A stretch of DNA of 64,000 nucleotides, from positions 1 to 64,000 of the forward strand of contig NZ_SORF01000004.1 of the NCBI RefSeq assembly GCF_004366795.1, in the 5' to 3' direction. Every line of letters begins with the position of its first letter. Position 1 is the stretch's first letter. A program made the position numbers and the translations under genes. Under the pieces are notes generated by a model. That model was not told the DNA's origin. It worked only from the letters and a program-made list of their open reading frames with translations, and ran no database searches. This DNA is from Alicyclobacillus sacchari. GTDB taxonomy: Bacteria > Bacillota > Bacilli > Alicyclobacillales > Alicyclobacillaceae. Of this stretch, positions 27,117 through 36,759 are shown piece after piece.

Positions 27117-27476
27117 TCAATCTCCTCCCATGGCGATGCGCCGATAAGCCCCTTCGTGGTAACCGACATAGATGTCGCCCTCTGGCGTTTCAAGAACGGG
27201 CCGCTTCAATAACCTACCGTCGCGCGTAAGTTCCCGGATCCACTCGTCTTCGGTAAACTGAGCCCGTTTCAAGTCGCGTTGCCGATACACCGTGCCGCGC
27301 GTATTCACAAAATCCTCAATGGAACGCCCCGAGCGCTTCAACCAGCGCCGAAGCGTGGTCTCGTCGGGCGGCGATGCGACCACATCGTGAAACTCGACAT
27401 CAGCCCCTGCTTCCGTCAACGTGCGTTTTGCTTCACGGCACGTCGAACAACGAGCATAGCCGTATAATTGTAACAT
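27117..27476 (-). CDS. yusI: ArsC/Spx-like thioredoxin-fold protein (YusI type)
   Basis: A 119-residue protein with the CxxC site in YGYARCSTCREAKRTL and the ArsC-family RxP region in LLKRPVLETPEGDIYVGY. The blocks FVNTRGTVYR and ELTRDGRLLKRP match Bacillus YusI rather than the regulator Spx, which lacks this spacing. Whether it reduces arsenate is unknown. ATG at 27476 follows AGGAGG by 10 bases. Its stop is 1 base from the thpR start. Confidence 0.82.
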   Translation of the reverse strand: MLQLYGYARCSTCREAKRTLTEAGADVEFHDVVASPPDETTLRRWLKRSGRSIEDFVNTRGTVYRQRDLKRAQFTEDEWIRELTRDGRLLKRPVLETPEGDIYVGYHEGAYRRIAMGGD

Positions 27477-27553
27477 CTCACCTACTCCTCCTTGCCCTCA
27501 TTCATGTTCGGCGTTTTTCGATATCCGACAAGCGTACAGTGTCCCACGTATAG

Positions 27554-27559
27554 TATAAT
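27554..27559 (+). promoter_or_regulatory. Candidate -10 element for murT-gatD
   Basis: A TATAAT in TAGTATAATC. Transcription from it would begin near 27566, on top of the first possible start codons (27565/27568), and this favours the downstream ATG at 27625 as the real start of murT. No good -35 hexamer at the right spacing. Confidence 0.4.
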
Positions 27560-27624
27560 CCACAGTGATGTTGAGAGCGGTGCCTAGACCATCTCGGCCC
27601 GCAGAAGAAAGGACGATCCGCCTC

Positions 27625-28995
27625 ATGCTCGCCATCTGGGTAGGCAAGTTGGTCGCTTGGCTTTTGCGCCTACGTGGTCATGACGCCACCAGTTTCCCGG
27701 GAAAAATCGCTTTGCGCCTATCTCCCAACCTATTGCGTCGTTTCGGACGCCAGTTACGTCGGGCCATCATCGTCACTGGAACAAACGGAAAGACCACCAC
27801 CACGTCGTTGCTGGCGGCGATGGTCAGTCAACAGGAGCCCATCATCACCAATCACAAAGGCGCCAACCTTATACAAGGTATTGTGAGCGCATTGATCCGC
27901 GAATCGTCGTGGACAGGGCGACTCCATGCCAAAACGGCCGTTCTGGAAGTGGATGAAGCCACGTTTCCGCTGATTGCAGACAGCTTGCCCGTTGTCGTGA
28001 TCGTCGTCACCAACGTATTTCGCGATCAACTGGATCGATATGGAGAACTCGATACGACAGTTGAAAAATTGTTTTCTGCGATTCGCAAAACGGAAGCATG
28101 CCTCGTTCTCAACGGTGACGATCCGCTTTGTCGGCATCTTGGCCTGCGTGCCAGTCGTAAGACATTCTATTATGGCATGGACCGCACAACCGCGAAGACA
28201 TCGGCGCGCAAACAGATGCGCGACGGCCAGTTTTGTTTGCAATGTGGACAGGAACTGAGCTACGAAGGATTCTGGTATGGCCAACTGGGTTTATACAAGT
28301 GCCCTGCCTGCGATTTTGTCCGGCCACATCCAGAGTTTTTGGGAACGTACCGAGGCCGCACCCTGACATTCGCGGAAGATCAGGTACCGGAGCTCGAGTT
28401 GACACTGCCCGTTCAAGGTTTGTATAACGCGTACAATGTGCTCGCCGCTGCAAGCGCCGCCCGTGTTCTTGGACTCTGGGCCGATCCGATTCACGCAGGC
28501 CTCGCAGCCTATTTGCCTCCGGCCGGACGCATGCAGTCGTTTGCTGTCGGTGTACCCGTCACGCTGAACCTGATCAAGAATCCAACAGGTTGTGACAGTG
28601 TATTGGAGACCGTTACGAGCGATCCTCGGCGCAAGTGGGTTGTCATCGGCATTAACGATCTCGCCGCCGACGGCCGCGATGTGTCTTGGCTATGGGACGC
28701 TGACTTCGAGCAACTGGCGGAAGATGAATATCTGGAGCGGATCATCACAAGCGGGTTGCGTGCACATGACATGGCATTACGGTTGAAGTATGCCGGAATT
28801 CAGCCGCATCAGATTGGCGTGATCGAAGAGATGGATGATGCCATGGATAAAGCCATTGCGGAGGCAACGGCGGCACAGGCAAACGTGTATGTTCTGTCCA
28901 CGTATACGTTATTGCACCCGGCGGTACAGACGTTAAGTGAGAAGGTGAGAAGCGATGAGTCACAGGGCCTTGCGTATCGGACATCTGTTTCCTGA
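27625..28995 (+). CDS. murT: Lipid II isoglutaminyl synthase, MurT subunit
   Basis: A 456-residue Mur-ligase-like ATPase that, with GatD, amidates the alpha-carboxyl of D-Glu in lipid II. Motifs: ATP loop VTGTNGKTTTTSLLA, Mur ligase VVTNVFRDQLDRYGELD, an inserted zinc ribbon with CLQCG and CPAC (about residues 205-240), and the C-terminal DUF1727 domain with WVVIGINDLAADGRDVSWLW. The start ATG at 27625 sits 11 bases after GAAAGGA and would leave a 5' leader from the -10 at 27554; the longer frame from 27568 is possible. Overlaps gatD by 41 bases. Confidence 0.92.
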   Translation: MLAIWVGKLVAWLLRLRGHDATSFPGKIALRLSPNLLRRFGRQLRRAIIVTGTNGKTTTTSLLAAMVSQQEPIITNHKGANLIQGIVSALIRESSWTGRLHAKTAVLEVDEATFPLIADSLPVVVIVVTNVFRDQLDRYGELDTTVEKLFSAIRKTEACLVLNGDDPLCRHLGLRASRKTFYYGMDRTTAKTSARKQMRDGQFCLQCGQELSYEGFWYGQLGLYKCPACDFVRPHPEFLGTYRGRTLTFAEDQVPELELTLPVQGLYNAYNVLAAASAARVLGLWADPIHAGLAAYLPPAGRMQSFAVGVPVTLNLIKNPTGCDSVLETVTSDPRRKWVVIGINDLAADGRDVSWLWDADFEQLAEDEYLERIITSGLRAHDMALRLKYAGIQPHQIGVIEEMDDAMDKAIAEATAAQANVYVLSTYTLLHPAVQTLSEKVRSDESQGLAYRTSVS

Positions 28996-29704
28996 TCTGC
29001 TCAACTTATATGCGGATCGAGGCAATATCCTCACGCTTACACAGCGGCTGCGGTGGCGGGGCCGCGATGTGATCGTGGATGAAATCACACACGCTGACAC
29101 ACCTCGCTTCGGAGCATATGATCTCGTTTTGCTCGGGGGCGGATCGGATAGAGAACAAATGCTGGTCGCAGGTTATTTGGCGAACCATCGCACGGAATTG
29201 CGCCATGCGATCGAGGACGGGCTGCCCTTGCTCGCTATTTGTGGAGGATATCAATTGTTAGGCGCCTACTACCAGGTTCCTGGAGGAGAAAAGATACCTG
29301 GACTTGAGCTGATTGATATGGTGACAAACTACAGCGCAGGCCAACCTCGCTTGATAGGTAATGTCGCGATTCTCACGGAGGAAGCCGGCGTCGTGATTGG
29401 CTTTGAAAATCACGGCGGTCGAACGATCCACCAGGGTGCCCCCTTGGGCAAGGTCATTCACGGACACGGCAACGACGGCGTGACCGGTCTTGAGGGCATA
29501 CGCTACCGCAACGTCTGGGGCACGTATATTCACGGTCCGCTGTTGCCAAAAAATCCGCGATTGGCGGATGCCATTTTAAAGACCATGCTCCAATACGCCG
29601 GTGTTGACGATGCACTTGATCCCCTTGATGACAGTATGGAGGAAGAAGCAAGGCGCTCGTTTGTGAAACTTCGAATGCCAGAAGTAGAGGCCGCATTGGC
29701 GTAA
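28955..29704 (+). CDS. gatD: Lipid II isoglutaminyl synthase, GatD glutamine amidotransferase subunit
   Basis: A 249-residue class I (CobB/CobQ-like) glutaminase that supplies ammonia to MurT. Catalytic Cys in LLAICGGYQLLG and His in GTYIHGPLLPKNP. N-terminal RIGHLFPDLLNLYADRGN is the family signature. ATG at 28955 has AAGGTGAG upstream inside the end of murT; the 41-base overlap makes translational coupling likely and fits a 1:1 complex. It converges with an oxidoreductase gene 3 bases beyond its stop. Confidence 0.94.
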   Translation: MSHRALRIGHLFPDLLNLYADRGNILTLTQRLRWRGRDVIVDEITHADTPRFGAYDLVLLGGGSDREQMLVAGYLANHRTELRHAIEDGLPLLAICGGYQLLGAYYQVPGGEKIPGLELIDMVTNYSAGQPRLIGNVAILTEEAGVVIGFENHGGRTIHQGAPLGKVIHGHGNDGVTGLEGIRYRNVWGTYIHGPLLPKNPRLADAILKTMLQYAGVDDALDPLDDSMEEEARRSFVKLRMPEVEAALA

Positions 29705-29707
29705 AGA

Positions 29708-30799
29708 CTACGCCTGTGCGGCCTCCTTCCCTTTGACGGCCAAATTCTGCGCCCTTACGGCCAACTCCGCGGCCTTCAATGCATGTTCCTGTGTCATCGC
29801 GTACTCTGTGCGGTTTAGACAATCGAGAATGAGTTCACCAAAGAATGGATAGCCCACTCGCCCATGCACAGGAATGTGATATTCACCACTGTGATTGACC
29901 AGATAGACGTGATCGCCCACATCCTCACGGGCAACATCTGTATACTTGCGCATTTCGATGTATCCATCGGTTCCAAGAATGAACATCCGCCCATCGCCCC
30001 ATGTTCCCAGGCCGTCAGGTGTGAACCAGTCTACGCGAAAGTAGCCAGATGCGCCGTTGCCCCCGATAACGTTTACATCTCCGAAATCCTCGAAGTCCGG
30101 ATATTCTGGATGTGCAAAATTGTCCACGCGGCTTGCGGTAATGGTTGCATCTTCAGCCCCAGTATAATATAAAAATTGTTCCAGCTGATGACTGCCGATG
30201 TCGCACAAAATGCCTCCATAAAGTTCACGGTGAAAGAACCACTCCGGCCTGGAGCGAGGATTCAAGCGATGCGGCCCCATCCCCATCACTTGGACAACCT
30301 TGCCGATTTCCCCGGCTTGAACCAACCTCCCCGCATATACGGCACTTTCGACGTGAAGACGTTCACTGTAGTACACGGCGTATTTTCGTCCCGTTTGCAC
30401 AACCGTTTTGCGAACCTGATCCAGTTGCTCAAGTGTCGTAAGCGGAGCCTTATCAACGAAATAGTCCTTATCATGTTGCATGACCCGCATTCCAAATGCT
30501 GCACGATCCGCTGGAATGCGTGAGCTTGCGATGAGCTGGACGCTCGGATCGTTCAAAACCTGTTCTTCGGACAAAGCAGGACGGGAACCTGGAAATGCAT
30601 CGAGAATGCTCTTCATTTTGTCAGGATCCGGATCATACACCCATGTGAGTTCAGCACCAGCCTCGACCAATCCGCGGCACATGCCAAATATATGTCCGTG
30701 ATCGAGCCCGACGGCTGCGATACGAAAGTCACCTGGTTTGCATACGGGTTGTGGACGCCCCTCTGGCGCGTAGTTACTTCCATCCGCCCGATTTGTCAT
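29708..30799 (-). CDS. Gfo/Idh/MocA family oxidoreductase
   Basis: A 363-residue NAD(P)-dependent oxidoreductase with an N-terminal Rossmann fold (RIAAVGLDHGHIFGMC, an unusual replacement of the common GxGxxG) and the conserved VDKAPLTTLEQLDQV in place of EKP. The middle block GGILCDIGSHQLEQFLYYTG is typical of the C-terminal domain. The substrate is probably a sugar or inositol derivative, but the motifs do not say which. ATG at 30799 has GAGGTG 7 bases upstream. It follows a terminator, so it is probably transcribed separately from the SDR gene. Confidence 0.85.
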   Translation of the reverse strand: MTNRADGSNYAPEGRPQPVCKPGDFRIAAVGLDHGHIFGMCRGLVEAGAELTWVYDPDPDKMKSILDAFPGSRPALSEEQVLNDPSVQLIASSRIPADRAAFGMRVMQHDKDYFVDKAPLTTLEQLDQVRKTVVQTGRKYAVYYSERLHVESAVYAGRLVQAGEIGKVVQVMGMGPHRLNPRSRPEWFFHRELYGGILCDIGSHQLEQFLYYTGAEDATITASRVDNFAHPEYPDFEDFGDVNVIGGNGASGYFRVDWFTPDGLGTWGDGRMFILGTDGYIEMRKYTDVAREDVGDHVYLVNHSGEYHIPVHGRVGYPFFGELILDCLNRTEYAMTQEHALKAAELAVRAQNLAVKGKEAAQA

Positions 30800-30949
30800 G
30801 TTTGGTCACCTCATTGCTGGCCCGTCGTAATGTCATTGATGACGAACTGCAATGCATCCTTATGATAGCCAGCAGAATTTCATGTGCATGCGATACCACC
30901 GCCACCCTCCTCCATGTACCACACCAAGACATGTCGTCGTCGCTTTGCC

Positions 30950-31010
30950 ACCCAACAAAAACATCCCTGGCCTCAACGCGTCACTTGCCCCAACGTCGAA
31001 GACAGGGATG
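30950..31010 (-). terminator. Rho-independent terminator after the SDR gene
   Basis: CATCCCTG (30962-30969) pairs with CAGGGATG (31003-31010). On the minus strand the stem is followed by TTTTTGTTG. The 33-base loop is long, but the stem and U-run are clear. It closes the thrC-thrB-thioesterase-SDR unit. Confidence 0.6.
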
Positions 31011-31040
31011 CTTGTTTGCAATGACCAATTGACGTCTTAC

Positions 31041-31859
31041 TCAAAACCCAAAAATCGTCATGCCACCATCAACAAATAACGTTTGTCCCGTAACATAAGT
31101 AGATGCATCAGACGCAAAGAAGACGACTGGGCCCACCAGTTCGTGGAGTTCTCCGACTCTGCCTAAAGGCGTCCGGGCCAAAATATCGGCAAGATAATCA
31201 GGTTGATCGAGCAGCTTGGCGGTCAGCGGTGTCCGGAAATACCAAGGGCCGACGGCATTGACGCGCACCTGATGCTTTCCCCACTCCATCGCAAGCACCT
31301 TGGTCATCTGCTGAAGCCCCGCTTTCGCAGCCGCGTAGACGACACCAGTACGCAGAGCCACATGTCCCCCAACTGAGGAGATATTCACGATACTGCCTGA
31401 GCGGCGGCCCACCATGTGCTTGCCGAATGCCTGTGCGGTAAAAAAAGCTCCGCGTAAATCCGTGTCGATGATGGTTTGCCAGGACTCCGGTGTTACATCA
31501 AATGCGGACTCGCGAATGTTGACACCAGCGTTGTTGACCAAAACATCCACCGTTCCGTCGGCGACGACAGCTTCCGTCATGGCTCGGATGCTGTCCACGT
31601 TTCGGAGATCGCATGCATAGGACGCCACACGCGCATCAAAGGCCTGTGCAATCACATCCTGCACCTCTGCCAACGCCTCCCGATCTCGCCCGACCAAGGC
31701 CACATCGGCCCCGCAGGCCGCTAGACCGATGGCCAAGGCACGCCCGATGCCGCGACTCGCTCCGGTCACCACTACGCGCTTGCCGCCGAGCGCAAACTGC
31801 GCTGTTCCTCGCAACAACTGTTGATCCTCTTGTGAAATTCCGCCAAGATGCCCGTCCAT
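31041..31859 (-). CDS. Short-chain dehydrogenase/reductase
   Basis: A 272-residue classical SDR. Cofactor motif VVVTGASRGIGRALA, NNAG in DVLVNNAGVNIRE, catalytic Ser in GSIVNISSVGGHVA and YxxxK in VVYAAAKAGLQQMTK. The C-terminal YVTGQTLFVDGGMTIFGF resembles gluconate 5-dehydrogenase and FabG-like enzymes. Substrate unknown. An extra N-terminal 20 residues precede the fold. ATG at 31859 has AGGAGG 8 bases upstream. It is the last gene before a terminator, 30 bases after the thioesterase gene. Confidence 0.87.
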   Translation of the reverse strand: MDGHLGGISQEDQQLLRGTAQFALGGKRVVVTGASRGIGRALAIGLAACGADVALVGRDREALAEVQDVIAQAFDARVASYACDLRNVDSIRAMTEAVVADGTVDVLVNNAGVNIRESAFDVTPESWQTIIDTDLRGAFFTAQAFGKHMVGRRSGSIVNISSVGGHVALRTGVVYAAAKAGLQQMTKVLAMEWGKHQVRVNAVGPWYFRTPLTAKLLDQPDYLADILARTPLGRVGELHELVGPVVFFASDASTYVTGQTLFVDGGMTIFGF

Positions 31860-31889
31860 GCATGAAGCCTCCTATGCTGTCCTTGCGAT

Positions 31890-32315
31890 TTACGCTTGCG
31901 ACTTCCCGCTTTCCTGTGATGAACGATGTTGCACAACCGCAACCGTACAGCGCGAAACGCAGACAAGTCGATTCCGCTCATCGACGATCCGCACGTCCCA
32001 CACCATCGATGTCGCGCCACGGTGCAACGGCGTTGCGGTAGCCGTGACTGTTCCTTCCCGAACGGATCGGATATGATTTGCATTGATTTCCATCCCGACA
32101 GCCGCTTTGTCCGGTGAGTTGAGATTGAGGGCAGCAGCAAGACTGGCTGCAGATTCCGCCAACGCTACACTGGCACCGCCATGCAGCAAGCCCATGGGCT
32201 GATGTGTACGTGCGTCCACAGGCATCGTCATGACAACCCGATCCGGCGACGCCTCCACAACTTCCATCCCCAAATGTGCCATCAACGTGTTCGGCAACGC
32301 GTCCCGAATATCCAT
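31890..32315 (-). CDS. PaaI-type hotdog-fold thioesterase
   Basis: A 141-residue single-hotdog protein. The signature HQPMGLLHGGASVALAESAA (HGG with the catalytic acidic residue in the helix) and the block TATATPLHRGATSMVWDVRI match PaaI/YbgC-like acyl-CoA thioesterases, probably acting on an aromatic or short acyl-CoA. It begins 2 bases after the thrB stop, so it is in the same unit, though no metabolic link to threonine is evident. Confidence 0.88.
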   Translation of the reverse strand: MDIRDALPNTLMAHLGMEVVEASPDRVVMTMPVDARTHQPMGLLHGGASVALAESAASLAAALNLNSPDKAAVGMEINANHIRSVREGTVTATATPLHRGATSMVWDVRIVDERNRLVCVSRCTVAVVQHRSSQESGKSQA

Positions 32316-32317
32316 GA

Positions 32318-33301
32318 TTACACCTCATTCACTGAAATTGGATTGTTTTCTTCCATGTCCCACCGCGGCAAGGTCTCTCCGTACACCGTTCGCAGGACGA
32401 GCGCTCGGCATGGTATTCCGGCGTTGCGCCACGCCAAGGTCATCTCGTCCGCAACCGCTGTGGCAACTTCGGGTTTGCACCAAGCCAATAAGGTGGGACC
32501 TGCACCGCTGAGCGTCACCGCATATGCGCCTGCAGCCACCGCTGCCCGTTCCACCTCGTCGGCTCCCGGTACCAGCCGTTTGCGATAAGGCTCGTGAAAC
32601 GTGTCGACAATACCCCCGCGCAGCAGATCGAGATCCGGTTTGGCGAGTGCCAGCATGAGGCGTGCGCACTGCGCGACGTTCTCGATCGCGTCGGCACGCC
32701 GATACGAATCTGGCAATACGCGCCGTGCCACTTCCGTGCTCAGCGCAAAATCGGGCGTCGCCGCGACAAAGCGCAGTTGATCTGGAATCGGCACCGCCGT
32801 TGTCCGCAATCCTGCGCGATCGTGAAATGCAAGCACCCCCCCGCCAAACAGCGCCGGAGCCACGTTGTCGGGATGACCCTCCATGGCTGTCGCCAAGCTG
32901 AGAAGTCGCTCCCGCGTGAGCACGCGATCCGGCGCAAATCGGGTGAGCAAACCATTGGCCAGGACGAGTCCGCCAACGATTGCCGACGCGCTTGATCCCA
33001 AGCCGGACGAGACGGGAATCTGATTGTCCAAATGGAGGGCAAACGATGGCAAATCGTCAAGTGCGACACCCGCGGCCGCCAGGGCGTTGCGCAAGGACTG
33101 CATCACGACGTTGTCCGCCGTCTTGGGAAGCGAATCAGCCGATTCTCCGGTCACGTGGATGGCAAATGGACGGTCCATCGCGATCGTAAACGAGTTATAC
33201 AGCTCTAAAGCCAGGCCGAGGCAGTCAAATCCCGGACCGAGGTTCGCCGATGTCGCGGGTACGCGCACGGAGAGTGTGAGACCCATGGTTGAAGAACTCA
33301 T
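32318..33301 (-). CDS. thrB: Homoserine kinase
   Basis: A 327-residue GHMP kinase that phosphorylates L-homoserine. N-terminal [20 protein letters not shown], the GHMP ATP loop [17 protein letters not shown] and the C-terminal [14 protein letters not shown] are diagnostic. The start ATG at 33301 overlaps the thrC stop (ATGA). ThrC and ThrB are consecutive; homoserine dehydrogenase is not in the window. Confidence 0.95.
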   Translation of the reverse strand: MSSSTMGLTLSVRVPATSANLGPGFDCLGLALELYNSFTIAMDRPFAIHVTGESADSLPKTADNVVMQSLRNALAAAGVALDDLPSFALHLDNQIPVSSGLGSSASAIVGGLVLANGLLTRFAPDRVLTRERLLSLATAMEGHPDNVAPALFGGGVLAFHDRAGLRTTAVPIPDQLRFVAATPDFALSTEVARRVLPDSYRRADAIENVAQCARLMLALAKPDLDLLRGGIVDTFHEPYRKRLVPGADEVERAAVAAGAYAVTLSGAGPTLLAWCKPEVATAVADEMTLAWRNAGIPCRALVLRTVYGETLPRWDMEENNPISVNEV

Positions 33302-34371
33302 CGCCGGCCTCCAAGGGCTTCCATGACCGATGCAAGATTGCCATCCACAACTTCGGCCGTATCGCCAGCCAAGCGAATCGCGCTATCAGGGTCCTTGAGG
33401 CCGTTTCCTGTTAGCACGCAGACGATGGTTTCACCTGGCGCGAGTGCGCCTGCTCGATGACGCTTGATGAGCCCCGCAACACTGGCGGCCGACGCCGGCT
33501 CGGCAAACACGCCTTCGCGTGCGATCAGGCGGTACGCATTCGCGATTTCGTCATCGGTGACAAAGTCGATCGCGCCGCCTGACACATCGGCAGCATGGAC
33601 CGCCTTGTCCCAGGAAGCAGGATTGCCGATGCGGATGGCCGTCGCAAACGTCTCGGGATTGGCAATCGGCTCGCCGCGGACAATGGCTGCCGCGCCTTCC
33701 GCCTCAAAACCGTACATCCGCGGCTTGGACTGCACCTTACCCACGTGGTGATACGCCTCAAAGCCCATCCAATAGGCACTGATGTTGCCCGCATTGCCGA
33801 CGGGGATGTACAGCGCATCCGGAGCGCGCCCGAGCACGTCGCAGATCTCAAAAGCGGCCGTTTGTTGGCCCAGCAAGCGGTATGGATTAATCGAATTGAC
33901 GATTTCCATGCCAAGTGGTTCCGCCACTTCGCGCACGATGTCAAGAGCGCGATCGAAATTGCCGCGAATCGCCACAATGCGCGCACCATACTGCACCGCT
34001 TGGGCCAATTTGCCAAGCGCCACATAACCGTGTGGAATGAGGATGACAGCCTGCATGCCCGCACGAGCTGCATAGGCAGCCGCAGAAGCCGATGTATTGC
34101 CCGTGCTGGCGCAGATCACCGTCTGTTTACCGGCTTCCTTTGCCTTTGCAACGGCCATGACCATGCCTCGATCTTTAAACGATCCGGTAGGATTGGCTCC
34201 TTCAAATTTTAAGTAGACATGGCAGCCCATCTGCTCGCTTAAAGTCTCCGCATAAATGAGGGGCGTATTACCTTCGTGCAAGGTTAAACGCGGCGTCGAG
34301 TCGGTCACCGGAAGGAACGACTTATATTGCGCCAGTAATCCCGGCCATCCGCGATAAGTTTGTCCATCCAT
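33298..34371 (-). CDS. thrC: Threonine synthase
   Basis: A 357-residue PLP enzyme (fold type II, short class II form as in Bacillus) that converts O-phosphohomoserine to threonine. The PLP Lys is in [32 protein letters not shown] and [16 protein letters not shown] (phosphate-binding) follow. ATG at 34371 has AAAGGAG 10 bases upstream. First gene of the thrC-thrB-thioesterase-SDR unit; the gap of about 100 bases upstream shows no T-box or other leader that I can recognise. Confidence 0.95.
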   Translation of the reverse strand: MDGQTYRGWPGLLAQYKSFLPVTDSTPRLTLHEGNTPLIYAETLSEQMGCHVYLKFEGANPTGSFKDRGMVMAVAKAKEAGKQTVICASTGNTSASAAAYAARAGMQAVILIPHGYVALGKLAQAVQYGARIVAIRGNFDRALDIVREVAEPLGMEIVNSINPYRLLGQQTAAFEICDVLGRAPDALYIPVGNAGNISAYWMGFEAYHHVGKVQSKPRMYGFEAEGAAAIVRGEPIANPETFATAIRIGNPASWDKAVHAADVSGGAIDFVTDDEIANAYRLIAREGVFAEPASAASVAGLIKRHRAGALAPGETIVCVLTGNGLKDPDSAIRLAGDTAEVVDGNLASVMEALGGRR

Positions 34372-34477
34372 CTTCGTTGTTCTCCTTTAGCCAATCAGAT
34401 TCCCATTCCAGCCATCCGCATCATCGACAGCGCCGACACACGGTTCAACCGAATTTTCATAGAAAACAGACTTGCCG

Positions 34478-35422
34478 TCAATCGATTGTTTGATTTTCCC
34501 GAATATCGGCGGGCTGCCTCGCATAGTAGGTCGTCCCGTGCGAGCCGCGCCACACCTGTTCCTGCGAGGACGCTGCGGCCAACAGACGCCGCATGGGCTC
34601 GTCCACCGGTTCTTGCGATAAAACAAACGTGTCGTGGTGAATGGGCAACAAGCGCTGCGCCTGCGTTTCGACAAACATGTCCCAAGCCTGTTCCGGCGTA
34701 CAATGGGCATTCTCAAAGGGGTGTGGTGCATATGCACCTATTGGGATGAACGCCAATTGCGGCTTAAAATTCCGAACCGCGGTGAAATCAGTCCGCGCCG
34801 TATCGCCGGCGAAAAATACCGACCACGCATGCCGCCGAATGATATACCCTTGATACCCCATGTGTTGGTTCCAGGGATAACGACTCCCCCAGTGTCTCAC
34901 TGCTTGCGCTGTGATCTCAAGGCCACAGTCAAGCGACACCGATTCCGATGGAGCCAATTCGTGAATGCAAAGCGGATGGTGGCGGCGAACCAACCAGCCT
35001 GTTCCCTGCGGCGTAACCACAACCGTGTTCGAGGATATGACCTTTCGCAAACTCGGATGGTCCAAATGGTCCATGTGGGCATGAGAAAGCACTACCACAT
35101 CGACAGGTGTACAAGCGCTGGGTGCAAGAGCCGGATCGACATGTCGCTTCGGGCCAATGGTCAGCCCCAGAATGCGGACGCCAACTCGCCGGGAAAACAC
35201 CGGATCGGTCAAAATGCGAATACCGTCGATTTGCAGCAAAACGGTGGAATGACCAATCCAGGTTACGTATAGTCCTTCTCGCCCCCAGTTCTCTGGATGC
35301 GGACGCTTTGCCGCCGCACGCTTTTTCGGTTTTGGCCAAGCGGATGTCGTTCGCCGATAGAGTATATAGAACGCACATGCGATGACGATGACAAAGATGA
35401 CAATCCCGATGGTGATCCACAC
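34478..35422 (-). CDS. Membrane-anchored MBL-fold hydrolase (NAPE-PLD/UlaG-like)
   Basis: A 314-residue protein with one N-terminal membrane segment (residues 2-22) and a metallo-beta-lactamase-like domain. Motifs: WIGHSTVLLQIDGIRILTDP, metal ligands SHAHMDHLDHPS, the His in AVRHWGSRY, Asp in FFAGDTARTD and His in PIHHDTF. This arrangement is that of the NAPE-hydrolysing phospholipase D-like group; the bacterial substrate is unknown. Preceded by the M16 peptidase pair on the same strand, 47 bases away. Confidence 0.85.
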   Translation of the reverse strand: MWITIGIVIFVIVIACAFYILYRRTTSAWPKPKKRAAAKRPHPENWGREGLYVTWIGHSTVLLQIDGIRILTDPVFSRRVGVRILGLTIGPKRHVDPALAPSACTPVDVVVLSHAHMDHLDHPSLRKVISSNTVVVTPQGTGWLVRRHHPLCIHELAPSESVSLDCGLEITAQAVRHWGSRYPWNQHMGYQGYIIRRHAWSVFFAGDTARTDFTAVRNFKPQLAFIPIGAYAPHPFENAHCTPEQAWDMFVETQAQRLLPIHHDTFVLSQEPVDEPMRRLLAAASSQEQVWRGSHGTTYYARQPADIRENQTID

Positions 35423-35469
35423 GATGCCCGTTCCTCCGTCTCTCTTGCATCAACACGCAACCAGGCGAC

Positions 35470-36759
35470 TCAACCGGCCGCCTGGTTGGGGAGAATGAGG
35501 CTTACGACGCGGCTTTCTTCGCGCAAATGTTCGTCGAGCCGCCGGTTGGCGTCAGCCAAGGACAAACTGGTCAATGCATCTACCGTCTCCAAGAAGGACG
35601 CGCCACGCAAACGGTATGTGAGATACGTTTTCGCCAAATACGCATTTTGATCCAGACTCATGACAAACCGACCAATGGCCTTTTTACGAGCGCGTTCAAA
35701 AGCATCGGCGTCGATACCTGCCGCGCGAACATGAGTCACATACTGAGCGATACGATCCGCCAAGGTATGTGGATCGGGAGAGTTTCCCCCGATTACCGTG
35801 TAGCCGTAATGCTCGGTCAGCTCGTACTCCCAAGAGAATCCTTTGTCAATGAGTCCTGCATCCAGCAACTCGGTATAAATAGAACTCGTCTTTCCAAATA
35901 AAACATCGAGCACGACACCCGTCAACATCTCCTGCCTAAGTAGCTCCTTGCCAGTAGACGTGCCATGTGCTTCTTTCCAGCCGATGAGACAGCGCGGCTG
36001 TGCCACACTGAGACGAACCTCCTGCCAACGCGAGGCTGGTGTCGCCGGTTCCGGTGGATATAACCGTTCAATGACCGGTGCTTTGCCAAACGTCTTACGG
36101 GACTGATTTTGCTCGATCCAGGTGAGCATTTCCTCCGGATCGAACCCACCGACGACGACGAGAACCATATTGGAAGGATGGTAAAACGTTGTATAGCAAT
36201 CGAGCAAGTCTGACCTTGTGATTTGATAAATCGACTCCACACTGCCCGCGATATCGATCCGCACCGGATGTTGCCGGTACATGGCAGCCAACAACTCCAT
36301 GAACGCGCGGCGATCGGGATTGTCGTCTCCCATGCGAATTTCCTGTGCGATGATGCCCTTTTCCTTTTCGACATTCTCGTCCGTCAGATAAATTCGCTGG
36401 ACAAAGTCAAGCAACGTGTTGAGGTTATCCTTGACGTCCGATGTGCAGGAGAAATAATACGCAGTCTCGTCAAACGTGGTGAACGCATTGACTGACGCGC
36501 CGTGTGCAGCGAACTGGGCAAACACGTCCACGTGCTCATCCTCAAACATCTTGTGTTCGAGAAAATGCGCAATCCCATCCGGTACACGCCGCTTTCTGCC
36601 ATCGATGACAAACTCGTTGTCGATGGAGCCGTATTTGGTCGCAAACATGGCGAACGTCTGGTGAAAATTCGGCTTTGGCATGAGGCAAACCTCAAGGCCG
36701 TTGGCGAGCTTATGTTCGGTGACTGTAAGCTTAAGGAGATCGGCCTCTTTGCTCATCAT
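35470..36759 (-). CDS. ymfH: M16 family zinc peptidase (YmfH-like)
   Basis: A 429-residue M16B peptidase. The inverted zinc motif HxxEH is present in GIAHFLEHKMFED (about residue 70) and the distal glutamate lies in EKEKGIIAQEIRMGDDNPDR. The second, non-catalytic half follows. It would cut short peptides, perhaps after processing or export. The 4-base overlap with the ymfF-like gene (36756-36759) suggests a heterodimer, as in two-subunit bacterial M16 enzymes. Confidence 0.9.
   Translation of the reverse strand: MMSKEADLLKLTVTEHKLANGLEVCLMPKPNFHQTFAMFATKYGSIDNEFVIDGRKRRVPDGIAHFLEHKMFEDEHVDVFAQFAAHGASVNAFTTFDETAYYFSCTSDVKDNLNTLLDFVQRIYLTDENVEKEKGIIAQEIRMGDDNPDRRAFMELLAAMYRQHPVRIDIAGSVESIYQITRSDLLDCYTTFYHPSNMVLVVVGGFDPEEMLTWIEQNQSRKTFGKAPVIERLYPPEPATPASRWQEVRLSVAQPRCLIGWKEAHGTSTGKELLRQEMLTGVVLDVLFGKTSSIYTELLDAGLIDKGFSWEYELTEHYGYTVIGGNSPDPHTLADRIAQYVTHVRAAGIDADAFERARKKAIGRFVMSLDQNAYLAKTYLTYRLRGASFLETVDALTSLSLADANRRLDEHLREESRVVSLILPNQAAG

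Noticed and set aside
27117-27476. Spx global regulator
   Set aside because: CxxC is present but the overall blocks match YusI-type ArsC-like proteins better than Spx.
34372-34477. T-box or riboswitch leader before thrC
   Set aside because: The gap is about 100 bases with no specifier-like structure or terminator hairpin that I can see.
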